Part shown: in pieces, positions 9,635 through 21,010 of the stretch
Position numbering within the stretch: position 1 is the stretch's first letter
How the letters are laid out: each line of letters opens with the position of its first letter
From: Bin5 sp965261695
Lineage (GTDB): Bacteria; Chloroflexota; Anaerolineae; Caldilineales; Caldilineaceae
Assembly (NCBI GenBank): GCA_965261695.1
Contig: OZ253474.1
Span: 1,860,001 to 1,924,000 of the forward strand
Direction: 5' to 3'
Length of the DNA stretch: 64,000 bases
The notes under the pieces: generated by a model
Database searches by the model: none
Told to the model about the DNA's origin: nothing
Seen by the model: only the letters and a program-made list of their open reading frames with translations
Translations under genes and position numbers: made by a program

Positions 9635-11866
9635 ATGACACCCGAGAAAACGAAAGCGATTCACCTGATCTGTCTGTTCCCGCTCTTGGGAGCTATCTGG
9701 CTCCTGAACGGCTGCCCGCCGCCGCGGCCGCCTGTCTACCCTTCAACCGAGCTGCTCTGGAGCTACGCGACGGGCGGCAGCGTGGAAACAACACCGGCTG
9801 TTGTGGATGGCGTCGTCTATGTCGGCTCTGCCGATCACCACGTCTACGCCGTCAATGCCGCCAGCGGAGAGCTTGTATAGCGCTATCAGACGGGTGGCCC
9901 CGTCTTTTCCTCGCCCACCGTGGCGGATGGCACTGTTTATGTAGGTTCCGACGATCACCGCTTGCACGCGTTGGAGGCCGCCAGCGGGGAACCGATCTGG
10001 ACCTACGAGACGGGAATCCTGCGCCAACGGTATGGTCCGGGGCCACAGGTGCGTTCCAAACCGGTGGTAGCCGAGGGCACTGTCTACTTCGACTCAGGAG
10101 ATGGCAACCTGTACGCCCTCGACGCCGCGACCGGAGAGCTGCGCTGGCATGCCGCGCCGGGAGATGCTGTGTCCTCCTCCCCGAGTGTAATGGATGGGGT
10201 CGTATATGTCGGCGGCGGGGATGAACATTTGTACGCTCTCGATGCCGCGACCGGAGAGACCCTTTGGCGATACGCCATTAACAGCAGCGTATACCGCAGC
10301 CCGACAGTGTCGGAGGGCGTGGTGTACGTCAGTTCTGTGGACTGGTCCTCCAGGGACCACTATGTCCGCGTGTACGCGCTCCAAGCCGACTCCGGGGAGC
10401 AGATCTGGAGTACCTGGATAGGCGACGGTATAGGGGATGTGGACTCGACGCCGATCGTAGCCGGGGCCGCTTTATTCGTCTCAAGCAGATCCGGAATCCA
10501 CGCGCTGCACGCCGCCACCGGAGAACTGCTCCAGACCTATCACAACATACGATCAGAATCTGCCCCGAGCGTGGCCGATGGCGTGATCTTTGCCGGCGAC
10601 CTCTTCGCGCTGGATGCCGACAGCGGAAAAATCATCTGGTACAACGAAACAGACAAATCCCGGACATACGGGTTGTCAGGTTCAGTCGCTCCACCCTCTC
10701 AGACGGTGGCCGACGAAGTCGTCTATACTGGCTCATACGATGGCCGCATCTACGCCCTCGATGCGACAATGCGCATCCCATCCCAGGCTGCAGAGCAGCC
10801 TCCAGCCCTCCAACGGCCCCCGCCGGAAAGCGAACAGGGGAAAGGTTCTGCAGAATATCTCTGGCGTATTGCCATCGGGTACCCCATTTCCGCTCCTGCT
10901 GTATTGGATGGCACAGTCTATGTCGGCTCAGAGGACGGCTACCTCTACATCTTGGATGCCGCCAGCGGAGATGTCCGCCGCCGGTTCGCCACGGGCAGCA
11001 AACTGGGGTCTGCTCCGATTGTTGTCGGAGATGTGGCCTACTTCGCAACCGTCGACGGCTTCCTCCACGCCCTGGATATCACCAACCTGACTTTGCTTTG
11101 GCGCTATAAGACAGGAGATGAGACCGGTTCCTCCCCCGTCGTTTCCGAGGGCGCGGTTTACGTCGGCTCGGCCGATGGGCATATCTATGCGCTGGATGCC
11201 GCCGGCGCGGAGCTGCTCTGGCGCTACAGGCCGGACCCCGTACCGCGCACAGGACCGGCGGTGGCGGAGGGCATCGTCTACGCCGGCTCCAATGATGGCC
11301 TTGTGTATGGCCTGGACACCGCAAACGGCGAAGAACTCTGGCGCTACAAGACCGGCGCCGCGATTGAGGCCGCGCCGACGGCAGTCGATGGCGTGGTCTA
11401 CGTGAGTTCCGACGATGACTGGGTCTACGCGCTGGACGGCGCCAGCGGCGCGCTGCGCTGGCGCCAGTGGCTGGGTGATGGGATACGGTCCTCTCCCGTC
11501 GTGGCCGACGGTCTGGTCTTTCTGAGCTCGGAAAACGGCCACATGTTCGTGTTGGATGCCTCCAGCGGCGAGGAACGCTGGCGCCAACTCATAGGCAATC
11601 CGCTTCCGGCGCCTCCTGCCGTGGCGCAAGGCGTCGTCTACTTTGGAACGCGGTCCTATGCCTCCAGCAATGAATTCTTTTTTGCCCTGGATGCCGCCAG
11701 CGGGCGGAAACTCAAGGCTTACAAATCTATCGATGCCGTGCCGCATAGTCCGGTCGTGGTGGATGGCGTGGTCTACGTCGGTTCGACAGACGGCTACCTG
11801 TACACCCTCCCCGCCGAGACTGCGTCCCCATCGCAGACCGCTGCAGAACTGCCGCCGGCGCAGTGA
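9635..11866 (+). pseudogene. PQQ-type beta-propeller lipoprotein interrupted by in-frame TAG
   Basis: A lipoprotein signal (LLGAIWLLNGC, lipobox LNGC) follows the ATG at 9635, with AAGGA ten bases upstream. About sixteen propeller repeats of the DGxVYVGSxDGxxYALDAASGE type follow to the stop at 11866, about 740 residues if read through. The only lesion is TAG at 9878-9880 after GELV, where sister repeats have Trp (GELVWRY); a single G to A change in TGG explains it. The layout parallels the first gene blade by blade, including a 'DDDWVYALDGASGALRWRQWLGDGI' type section, so it arose by duplication. If the TAG is real, only an 81-residue stub or an internally started product would be made. Confidence 0.8.
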
Positions 11867-11888
11867 CGTGAATGAGGGTTCAAGTCAT

Positions 11889-12010
11889 CATAGCCATCCA
11901 CCAACACCACAATGACCCATCCGCCGAAGGTTCAATTGCCGCCAAGTGGCCGGCAGCTGGCATCGGCGGCAATCGAAAGGACTGACGACCATGAAAACAT
12001 TGCATTGGAG
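11889..12010 (+). repeat. Duplicated leader segment, copy 2 (5' region of third propeller gene)
   Basis: Homologous to 9391-9509. Here the hairpin arms are a perfect 9-bp pair (ATTGCCGCC ... GGCGGCAAT). The segment runs through the ribosome site (AAAGGA) and ATG 11991 into the first codons. A conserved stem-loop just ahead of the ribosome site could affect translation, but the similarity may simply reflect recent gene duplication. Confidence 0.65.
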
Positions 12011-13376
12011 CGTACACCGGACCAAGGGAAATGTCGCGCATCTGAACCACAGGCGCACACCTGGCAGACTTGCCCTTCTGCTCACCTTGCTGTTCATTCT
12101 GGCCGGCTGCAGACCGATACCGGATCCGGCCATGATGGCCGCGCCCCAACCGACAGAGGATCCACAGGCAGAGGAACAACCAACCGCAGAGCCACCGCCC
12201 GTGCAGGAGTCCCGTGCAGAGAGGCTGTTGAAGGAAGGCGCCCCTGAACTTCTCTGGATTTACCAGCCCGATGAGCCGGAACACACCTCAGAAGGCCGCC
12301 CGCTGTTTCTTATGCGCGCGCTGGTCGGCGGAACGGTCTACGTCGGCGCGCCGGACGGCTATATCCACGCCCCGCACGCCGACAGCGGAGAACGCCTCTG
12401 GAGCTACCAGGCCGGCGCCAACGTCGATGCTTCCCCCGCCCAGATCGACGGTTCTGTCTTCTTCGCCTCGGAGGACGGCAACCTCTATGCCCTCGACGCC
12501 GCCAGCGGTGATCTGCTCTGGCAGCATGAGACCGACCTCGCTGCCTATCAGGTCATCGCGCAAGACGGCTTCGTCTACTTCAATACCGATGGCAGCATCA
12601 TCTCCGCGCTGGATCCTGTCAGCGGCGAGGAGATCTGGCGCGGTGGAATCGACATCGAAAACCTCTTCCTCAGAACGGTGGTCGAGGGCGTGGCCTATGC
12701 CGACGCAGGCACCGACCTGTATGCGCTGGACGCCGCCAGCGGCGAACTGCTTTGGAGCTACACGGCCGACGACATATTTTTGGGCGTAAGCGCGGCAGAA
12801 GGCGTGGTCTACTTCACGACCTACGCCAAACATGTCTACGCACTGGATGCCGCCACTGGGCAGGCACTCTGGCGCGCCGCGACGGAAAGCCTGGTCAACG
12901 CATCGCCGGTTGTGGTTGATGGCGTGGTCTACCTTGCTTCACATGAATCAGGTTTCGATACGCGGGACAGTCTCATCTATGCACTGGACAGTGAAACGGG
13001 CGATGAACTCTGGCGCTACGACGCAGTGACCAGCGTGTTTTTCTCCCCAGCCGTGGTCGAAGGCGTCCTTTACGGCGGGTCCATTGCCGGTCATCTCTAC
13101 GCGCTCGACGCCAAAACAGGAGAAGAACGCTGGCGCTTCCCTACTGGGCTTGGCGTGGCGTCCACACCGGCGGTGGTCGATGGCGTGGTCTACTTCGGCA
13201 CCGATTGGAGCCTCATGTTCGGCGTGGATGCAGAGACGGGAGAGGAACTCTGGCGCCACGAGACGGAGAGCGGCGCCATGGGCTTCATGACTGTTGACGA
13301 AGGCGTCATCTACGCTTTCTACTACGGCGGCGATGTCAACGCGTATCTGCCCAGAATCGAGCGGGAGAACGAGTGA
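11991..13376 (+). CDS. PQQ-type beta-propeller lipoprotein (intact paralogue)
   Basis: Predicted 461-residue lipoprotein. The ATG at 11991 has AAAGGA about ten bases upstream. The signal peptide ends in a lipobox (LLFILAGC), followed by a Pro/Glu/Gln-rich linker (PTEDPQAEEQPTAEPPPVQ) and about ten propeller blades of the pattern VYVGAPDGYIHA / LYALDAASGELLWSY, enough for one closed propeller of the BamB/PQQ-dehydrogenase-like fold. No catalytic calcium or haem-binding motifs of true PQQ dehydrogenases are evident, so a scaffold or sensing role on the outer face of the membrane is more likely than catalysis. It is the only undamaged member of the three-gene tandem family. Confidence 0.88.
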   Translation: MKTLHWSVHRTKGNVAHLNHRRTPGRLALLLTLLFILAGCRPIPDPAMMAAPQPTEDPQAEEQPTAEPPPVQESRAERLLKEGAPELLWIYQPDEPEHTSEGRPLFLMRALVGGTVYVGAPDGYIHAPHADSGERLWSYQAGANVDASPAQIDGSVFFASEDGNLYALDAASGDLLWQHETDLAAYQVIAQDGFVYFNTDGSIISALDPVSGEEIWRGGIDIENLFLRTVVEGVAYADAGTDLYALDAASGELLWSYTADDIFLGVSAAEGVVYFTTYAKHVYALDAATGQALWRAATESLVNASPVVVDGVVYLASHESGFDTRDSLIYALDSETGDELWRYDAVTSVFFSPAVVEGVLYGGSIAGHLYALDAKTGEERWRFPTGLGVASTPAVVDGVVYFGTDWSLMFGVDAETGEELWRHETESGAMGFMTVDEGVIYAFYYGGDVNAYLPRIERENE

Positions 13377-13421
13377 AAGGAAACAGGGTAGTACACGCCC
13401 AGTTGCTGCGCGCGGCGGGCG

Positions 13422-14165
13422 CTACCCGTCGCGGCGCATCAGGCTGAAGCTCTGGGCAGTGGGGCCGCCGTCGGGCGCGCCGGCCAGGAACAGCGCCAGC
13501 GGGACGACCTCCTCCGGCTGCTTGAACCACTCACCGTCCCAAGGGCTCGTTTCATCCGCCGACGGGGCGGAGGTCATCGCCGTATTCACCGGCCCCGGGA
13601 TCAGTTCGTTGACGCTGATGTTGTCGGCCCGCAACTCCTGGCCCAGGATGCGGGTCAGCATCCACAGGCCCGCTTTGGAGACACTGTAGGCGGAGGAGCC
13701 GGGCGCGCCGCGGCGGCTCATGCCCGAGCCGACCGTGATGATCTTGCCCCCGCCGCGTGCCTTCAGATAGGGGATGGCCGCCCTGGCGCAGTAGTAGGCG
13801 CCGGTCAGATTGATCGCAATCGTCTGGCTCCAGGCGGCCGGGTCGCTCTCGGCCACTTCGCTCTTCTGCGGGGAGACGCCGGCGTTGATCACCAGGATAT
13901 CGAGGCCGCCGAAGCGCGCCGCGGTCTCGGCCACCGCCCGCGCCACCGATGCCGCATCGGCCACGTCCGTGGTCACGGCCAGCGCCTGCCCGCCGGCCGC
14001 CTCGATCTCGGCGGCCACGGCCTCGATCTCCGCGTGCGTGCGCGCCGCGCAAGAGACGGCCGCCCCGGCCCCGGCATAGGCGATCGCGATTGCCCGCCCG
14101 ATGCCGCGTCCGCCGCCCGTCACCAACGCCACCTTCCCGGCCAGCGCTTGCTCTGCGTTCGTCAT
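13422..14165 (-). CDS. Short-chain dehydrogenase/reductase (SDR) family oxidoreductase
   Basis: Predicted 247-residue classical SDR. It has the TGGGRGIG cofactor motif, NAG in VINAGVSP, and the Tyr-x3-Lys catalytic pair in SAYSVSKAG. The start at 14165 is fixed by GGGAGG eight to nine bases upstream; a longer frame to 14225 has no ribosome site. Resembles 3-oxoacyl-ACP reductase/glucose dehydrogenase-type SDRs, but substrate is not predictable. The C-terminus (PTAQSFSLMRRDG) is typical for the family. The gene converges on the propeller cluster, and family-2 element 14245-15155 begins about 80 bases beyond its start codon. Confidence 0.88.
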   Translation of the reverse strand: MTNAEQALAGKVALVTGGGRGIGRAIAIAYAGAGAAVSCAARTHAEIEAVAAEIEAAGGQALAVTTDVADAASVARAVAETAARFGGLDILVINAGVSPQKSEVAESDPAAWSQTIAINLTGAYYCARAAIPYLKARGGGKIITVGSGMSRRGAPGSSAYSVSKAGLWMLTRILGQELRADNISVNELIPGPVNTAMTSAPSADETSPWDGEWFKQPEEVVPLALFLAGAPDGGPTAQSFSLMRRDG

Positions 14166-14244
14166 CCCGTCTGCCTCCCAGGGAAAAAATGAAGAGGATA
14201 GGAAAGAGAGAGTCAACCGAATCAATATCGAACCATGATCAACT

Positions 14245-15155
14245 CAGGGCATACGCATCTAATGTGCGTCCACATCGGGAACCGGCTTTTTGCTGAGTTG
14301 CGTATTGCGCATTCCGGATTGCGTAAGGGTAGGCGAGACGGCCCCGATTCAGTTACGCTATTCGCCCGAAAAGTCTCTGTTTCAAATGGAATTCACAGCA
14401 GAAGCTTGTTTGGGCGGTTGGATGGGTTGACAGGCAGGAGCGCTGGCAGGAGAGATTTGGTGAGATTGGGCAAGAAAACTCTCGGTGCATCACGGGAGAC
14501 GGGAGGCTGGGCGAAGGCCGCCGGCGTCGTCGCGGCGGGCGGCGCACAGGCGCAGAGCGGGGCAAAGCGCGGCATGAATTCATGTGATGCCCTGCTCTGT
14601 ATCCTGTCTGTATCCTGGCGGGGCGGGCGGAGAGTATCAAAATGGCGCGAAGTGGCGCGAATTGCCGCGTGAATTCATGTGCTGCCTTGTTCTTTCTGAA
14701 AAAGTTTTTGCGGATTGGCGCTGAGTGTTGCGCCGGCGGCGGCGGCGTTATGGTCTTGCAACCAAGTGTGTTGTGTAAAAAAGTATACGTTTGTTAAGGT
14801 ACAGAGATGGTTCGCTGTGGCCTTGGACTTTCAGCGATGGATACAGCGTATACGATTGTTCAGGCTCTTGCAAGGACACCGGGCACAGGGCATACGCATC
14901 AAAATCCGTATGCCAATTCTGTATGCCAATTCTGTCGGGATTCCTAACAAAAGGACGTGATAACAGGTGGAAATCGCTGTAAGCCTGCTGATTGACGACG
15001 GAAATTCAGCGCAACAAAGGCCGTCAGTCGTCGAAACCGGTCAGATTCACAACCTGCGCGCCATCATTCGTGCAATTTACAGTGTCTGAACCCGATCCAG
15101 AAGAGATCATGGCAGCATTGCGGTGCTTTGACCCTATTCAGATGCAATTGCCCTG
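14245..15155. mobile_element. Family-2 transposase-less inverted-repeat element, 911 bp, with exact 10-bp target duplication
   Basis: The ends are CAGGGCATACGCATCTAATG (14245-14264) and the reverse complement of 15136-15155, CAGGGCAATTGCATCTGAAT. They are flanked directly by identical 10-bp copies ATGATCAACT at 14235-14244 and 15156-15165, the signature of a DDE-transposase insertion. A third end-like motif lies inside at 14886-14905. No transposase motif or convincing gene is present. Internally GAATTCATGTG recurs (14575, 14670) and CTGTATGCCAATT is tandemly doubled near 14903. A 10-bp duplication fits IS4-type transposases; the family assignment is inference. This explains most of the 1.1-kb gap between the SDR and psuG. 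Confidence 0.85.
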
Positions 15156-15235
15156 ATGATCAACTTGATCACCATGATTCACCGCGTTTATCATAGTAAA
15201 CACAATCATCTCACCATTCACGGGTCAGCGCACTG

Positions 15236-15278
<43 letters not shown>

Positions 15279-16142
15279 ATGATACGGGTCGCACTGGAAT
15301 CCACCGTAATCAGCCACGGGCTGCCCTACCCGGACAACCTGAAACTGGCGCGGGAGATGGAACGCATCATCCGGCAACACGGGGCGGCTCCGGCCACCGT
15401 CGGCGTCATCGCCGGGGAGCTGATCGCCGGCCTCAGCCCGCAGCAGATCGAGCGCCTGGCGACCGCCTCCGCAACGGCAGTGCGCAAAGTCAGCCGCCGC
15501 GACCTGCCGATCGTCGTCGCCCGCAAACTGGACGGCGCCACCACCGCCGCCGCCACCATGTGGATCGCCCACCGCGCCGGCATCGAACTGTTCGCCACCG
15601 GCGGCATCGGCGGCGTTCACCGCAGCTCCAGGCCCGGCCCCAGCGCAGATATCAGCGCCGACCTGCAGGAACTGGCGCAGACCCCCGTGATCGTCGTCTG
15701 CGCCGGCGCTAAGGCGCTGCTCGACCTGCCGGCCACGCTCGAATACCTGGAAACGCACGGCGTAACCGTAATCGGGTACGGCACGCCGGAGTTCCCCGCC
15801 TTCTACAGCCGTCGCAGCGGCCTGCCGGTCGATCTCTGTTGTAACTCTCCCCAGGAGGTGGCGGATATCTGGCGGGCGAAACGGGCGTTGGGCTTGGCGG
15901 GGGGGCTGCTCGTGGCCGTGCCCGTGCCGGAAGCGGACGAGATTCCCGCAGCGCAGATTGAGCCGCAGATCGAGCAGGCGCTGGCTGATGGCGAAGCCGC
16001 CGGTCTGCGCTCAGCCGAGGTCACGCCCTACCTGCTGCGCCGCATCGCAGAACTGACCGGCGACCGCAGCCTGCGCGCCAATCTGGCCCTGCTGCGCAAC
16101 AACGCCCGCGTCGCAGCCGCCATCGCCGTCACGCTTCGTTGA
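15279..16142 (+). CDS. psuG: Pseudouridine-5'-phosphate glycosidase
   Basis: Predicted 287-residue PsuG, which reversibly splits pseudouridine 5'-phosphate into uracil and ribose 5-phosphate in pseudouridine catabolism. The family signatures are clear: ALESTVISHGLPYPDN at the N-terminus, PATVGVIAGELIAGL, the catalytic-lysine region VSRRDLPIVVARKLDGATT, GGIGGVHR and VVCAGAKALLDLPATLEYLE. Length matches the family (about 300). No psuK kinase partner is adjacent. The ATG at 15279 directly follows a (CCACTAG)n array, so initiation must be leaderless, weak or affected by repeat number. Confidence 0.95.
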   Translation: MIRVALESTVISHGLPYPDNLKLAREMERIIRQHGAAPATVGVIAGELIAGLSPQQIERLATASATAVRKVSRRDLPIVVARKLDGATTAAATMWIAHRAGIELFATGGIGGVHRSSRPGPSADISADLQELAQTPVIVVCAGAKALLDLPATLEYLETHGVTVIGYGTPEFPAFYSRRSGLPVDLCCNSPQEVADIWRAKRALGLAGGLLVAVPVPEADEIPAAQIEPQIEQALADGEAAGLRSAEVTPYLLRRIAELTGDRSLRANLALLRNNARVAAAIAVTLR

Positions 16143-16262
16143 AACGCGTTTACAATGGGAGCCGCTACGTTTCCGCTAGGCGCAAGGGCGGGTGAGACAG
16201 ACCCAAGAGGGAGAGCCGTTTCCAGGATTCAGTCCGCCACGTGAATGGTGGACCGGAAATGC

Positions 16263-18164
<1,902 letters not shown>

Positions 18165-18407
18165 CCTTCTTTGGTGTCAGGCTATCCACCAAAACAGATC
18201 ATGGTGGGATACCCCCGAGGCACGCACCGTACACAGATACAGGCTACGCGCATACAGGTTGCGCAATGCCCGCCCAGTGTAACAGGGGAAAGCGGCTCAG
18301 TTCAGTAAGCCAGCAACCAGTGTCCCACGCGCCTCCTGCCGTCGGGCATCGCGCCAACGCTGTACCGCAGTGCGGCTACCTCGGGCGCGTTGCCAGTAGT
18401 CCGGCGC

Positions 18408-19667
18408 TCACAGACTGCGCAGTTGGTCGACGATGCTGACGCCAATCGCGTGGGTTTTCGCTTTGTGAATCGGCGGTTTGCCCCGGTGCCGGGTGCGGTG
18501 GGGGATCGAGGATTCGTCCGGCTTATCGCTGAAACTGATGATCAGGCAACCCCGCTCTTTCAACCACAGAACGGTCTCGCGCACCTCTTGCGTGATGCAG
18601 ATCTCCTGGTGGAAGCGTTCCTGCGCCGGCACATCATCAGCCAAATTGTTCATATGCTCCAGCGTCGCCACAAACTCTGCGCGCCGGAACTGTTTGAACG
18701 GGGTCGGATCTCCTTGCGAAACCGCGGTGTTGACCGCTTCGTGGGCCTGGCGCATCGCTTCACTCACGCGGCCGCCGCCGGCGATGCAGACCTCGGCATA
18801 ACGCACAAACTGCTCAAACGTCTGCACTGCGCCGCCCTCGACCCGCTGCAGCAGGTCCGCGCAGTCGAGGCCGTCGTTATTGAGAACAAGGCAGATATAG
18901 GCCAGATAGTCCTGGTTGTCCCCGGTCAGATGATGGAAACGGGCGCGGTTGAGATGCTCATAATGCTGCGTGAACAGCTTGGCGTTGAACCTGTCGCCCA
19001 GCAGGCTGCCGACAGTGCGGTACAGACCCTTCAGGCGCGCCACATCAATCGCCCGGTTGTTGCGTCCGCGCGCGCCGATGGCCGTCTTGTCCAGATCGAG
19101 AACGACCGCCGTATTTTCGCCCAGCCGCAAGCCGCTCTGCTGCGCCCAGCGGATCCAATCCACCAGTTGGCTCCAGCGGTTGGCCTCGAACATGCCCGTC
19201 CCGTCATTGGCAATGAATTGCTCCGGTTCGTCGGCCTTTTCATTGCCGATGAAGCAGACGCTGGGCAACGCGGCGCTGCCGTCATCCCGCGCCCCGTCAT
19301 CGAGAGAAAGGTCGCCCGCCGCGCGCAAGGAGCGCATCACCTGAAAAGTGTAACCATCGCCGGAAAGCGTATCGCCGATAAACAGCAACTCGTCAACGGC
19401 CGCCGCACGCCGCTTCTGCGCCTGCTCCAGGATCCACATCGCGACCTGGGCATACGACTCATCCTGCTTGCGGGGAACAACATCATTGGGCAAACCGAGT
19501 TGGTGGCGCGCCGACTTCAGGCCGGGGATTTGGCGCGTGAGCGGCTCCAATTTGCGGTAAACGACCAAGTCGCCAATAAGCTCATCCAGGGAGGCTAGCC
19601 CGAAATTCTCAACGGCGAGCGGATAGGCTTCTCTCGTCTGCGTATTGCCCAATTCTGCACCTTCCAT
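18408..19667 (-). CDS. HAD-superfamily-like protein of unknown substrate
   Basis: Predicted 419-residue cytoplasmic protein. The main clue is a HAD motif I, VVLDLDKTAIGARGRN (DLDKT at about 191-195), preceded by LLFIGDTLSGDGYTF and followed late by LIISFSDKPDES, which could serve as motif II/IV regions. The length and order of these pieces do not match a named HAD family that I recognise, so a phosphatase or nucleotidase role is only tentative. The C-terminus (HRTRHRGKPPIHKAKTHAIG) is basic. The N-terminal segment GNTQTREAYPL overlaps one of the GCGTATTGC-type short repeats seen elsewhere in the window. No ribosome site is visible at ATG 19667. Confidence 0.55.
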   Translation of the reverse strand: MEGAELGNTQTREAYPLAVENFGLASLDELIGDLVVYRKLEPLTRQIPGLKSARHQLGLPNDVVPRKQDESYAQVAMWILEQAQKRRAAAVDELLFIGDTLSGDGYTFQVMRSLRAAGDLSLDDGARDDGSAALPSVCFIGNEKADEPEQFIANDGTGMFEANRWSQLVDWIRWAQQSGLRLGENTAVVLDLDKTAIGARGRNNRAIDVARLKGLYRTVGSLLGDRFNAKLFTQHYEHLNRARFHHLTGDNQDYLAYICLVLNNDGLDCADLLQRVEGGAVQTFEQFVRYAEVCIAGGGRVSEAMRQAHEAVNTAVSQGDPTPFKQFRRAEFVATLEHMNNLADDVPAQERFHQEICITQEVRETVLWLKERGCLIISFSDKPDESSIPHRTRHRGKPPIHKAKTHAIGVSIVDQLRSL

Positions 19668-19672
19668 TTCAG

Positions 19673-19740
19673 TTTCTAGTTTTCAGTTCTTAGTGTTCGC
19701 CGCGACCGGGAAACCAGTAACTAAAGACTGACCGCTGAAG
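19673..19740. repeat. Degenerate heptamer minisatellite, locus 3
   Basis: Three 7-base units (TTTCTAG, TTTTCAG, TTCTTAG) at 19673-19693, then four more (ACCAGTA, ACTAAAG, ACTGACC, GCTGAAG) at 19713-19740, in the 157-base gap between asd and the HAD-like gene. Confidence 0.55.
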
Positions 19741-19824
19741 AACTCGACGCACAATTCGCTGCCCTCGATTCTACACTATGGCAATTCATTATGTAAAATT
19801 TTCGGGACGGCTGCACCGCAGCGG

Positions 19825-20970
19825 CTAGTGACTCGCGGCCAGAACTACCCTTGGCGTTGTCAACTGTTCAGCAACGACCGCCCTTTCACTGCCCACATAC
19901 CCCTGCGACACCAGATACTCGGCGTTGAGCAGACTGGCGCCGGCCGCGCCGCGAATCGTATTGTGACCCAGAGTCAGAAATTTTACATGCAACAGCGGAT
20001 CGGCCCGCAGCCGCCCCACCACCGTCGCCATGCCGGGGACGCTGCCGGCCAGCCGGTCCATGCGCGGCTGCGGACGGTCCGCCTCTTCCCGGTAGACAAT
20101 CGCCGGCTGGGGCGCGCTGGGCAGCCCCATGCGCTGCGGCAGCGGCTCGTACTCGGCCCACGCCCGCCGCACATCCTCCACGGTCGGCCGCCGCGCGAAC
20201 TCAACGCTGACCGCCGCCAAGTGGCCGTTGCGCACCGGCACGCGATTGCAGTGGGCGCTGACAACGAAATCGGCCATCTGCACGGCCTGCCCGTCAAATC
20301 GACCCAATAACTTCTGCGGTTCGCGGCGCTCCATCTTCTCCTCTTCGGAACCGATGAACGGTATCACGTTGTCGATAATGTCCATCGACGGCACGCCTGG
20401 GTAGCCCGCGCCACTGGTCGCCTGCATCGTCACCACAAAGACCTTCTCAACGCCGAACGCCTCGTGCAACGGATGCAGCGCGCTCACCAGGTGGGTTGTG
20501 GAGCAGTTGGGATTGGTGGTGATGAAACCCTGCCAGCCCCGCTCATTCTTCTGACGTTCAATCAAGCCCACATGTTCTGGGTTCACCTCCGGGATCAGCA
20601 GCGGAACGTCCGGCTCATCGCGGTAGGCGCTGGCATTGCTGCATACGATGTAACCGACCGCGGCCAACTCCCCCTCAACCCTGCGCGCCGGCTCGCTCGG
20701 CAAGGCGCTGAACACGAGCTGGCAGTCGATGCCCGGCGCCATCTCCTGCAGGATGCAGTCGCGCAGATGGGGCGGCATATCCCCCCGCAACAGCCAATTG
20801 CAGGCGTCGGCGTAGCGCTTGCCCACATTGCGTTGCGATGCGCACAGCACGCTCAACTCAAACCAGGGATGACCCTGCAACATCTGCACAAACCGTTGGC
20901 CCACCGCGCCGGTCGCGCCCAGCACGCCCACGCGGATCTTCGGCTGATTGAATTCTGAAAAACCTGTCAT
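19825..20970 (-). CDS. asd: Aspartate-semialdehyde dehydrogenase
   Basis: Predicted 381-residue enzyme converting aspartyl-4-phosphate to aspartate semialdehyde, the branch point to lysine, threonine and methionine. It has the N-terminal NADP motif VGVLGATGAVGQRFVQ, the catalytic cysteine in TTNPNCSTTHLV, and ATSGAGYPGVPS; this is the archaeal/yeast-like subclass. The ATG at 20970 is preferred over longer options because GGAG(TT) lies nine bases upstream and the Rossmann fold begins at once. It is the last gene of the lysC-hom-asd operon, 40 bases after hom, and should be under the SAM riboswitch upstream of lysC. Confidence 0.95.
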   Translation of the reverse strand: MTGFSEFNQPKIRVGVLGATGAVGQRFVQMLQGHPWFELSVLCASQRNVGKRYADACNWLLRGDMPPHLRDCILQEMAPGIDCQLVFSALPSEPARRVEGELAAVGYIVCSNASAYRDEPDVPLLIPEVNPEHVGLIERQKNERGWQGFITTNPNCSTTHLVSALHPLHEAFGVEKVFVVTMQATSGAGYPGVPSMDIIDNVIPFIGSEEEKMERREPQKLLGRFDGQAVQMADFVVSAHCNRVPVRNGHLAAVSVEFARRPTVEDVRRAWAEYEPLPQRMGLPSAPQPAIVYREEADRPQPRMDRLAGSVPGMATVVGRLRADPLLHVKFLTLGHNTIRGAAGASLLNAEYLVSQGYVGSERAVVAEQLTTPRVVLAASH

Positions 20971-21010
20971 CGGAATCAACTCCATCCCAGTGGCCAGACA
21001 GCGCTTGCCA

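Noticed and set aside
14274..14672. Protein gene inside the 911-bp element
   Set aside because: The translation has no family resemblance and no ribosome site, and the region is bounded by transposon-like ends.
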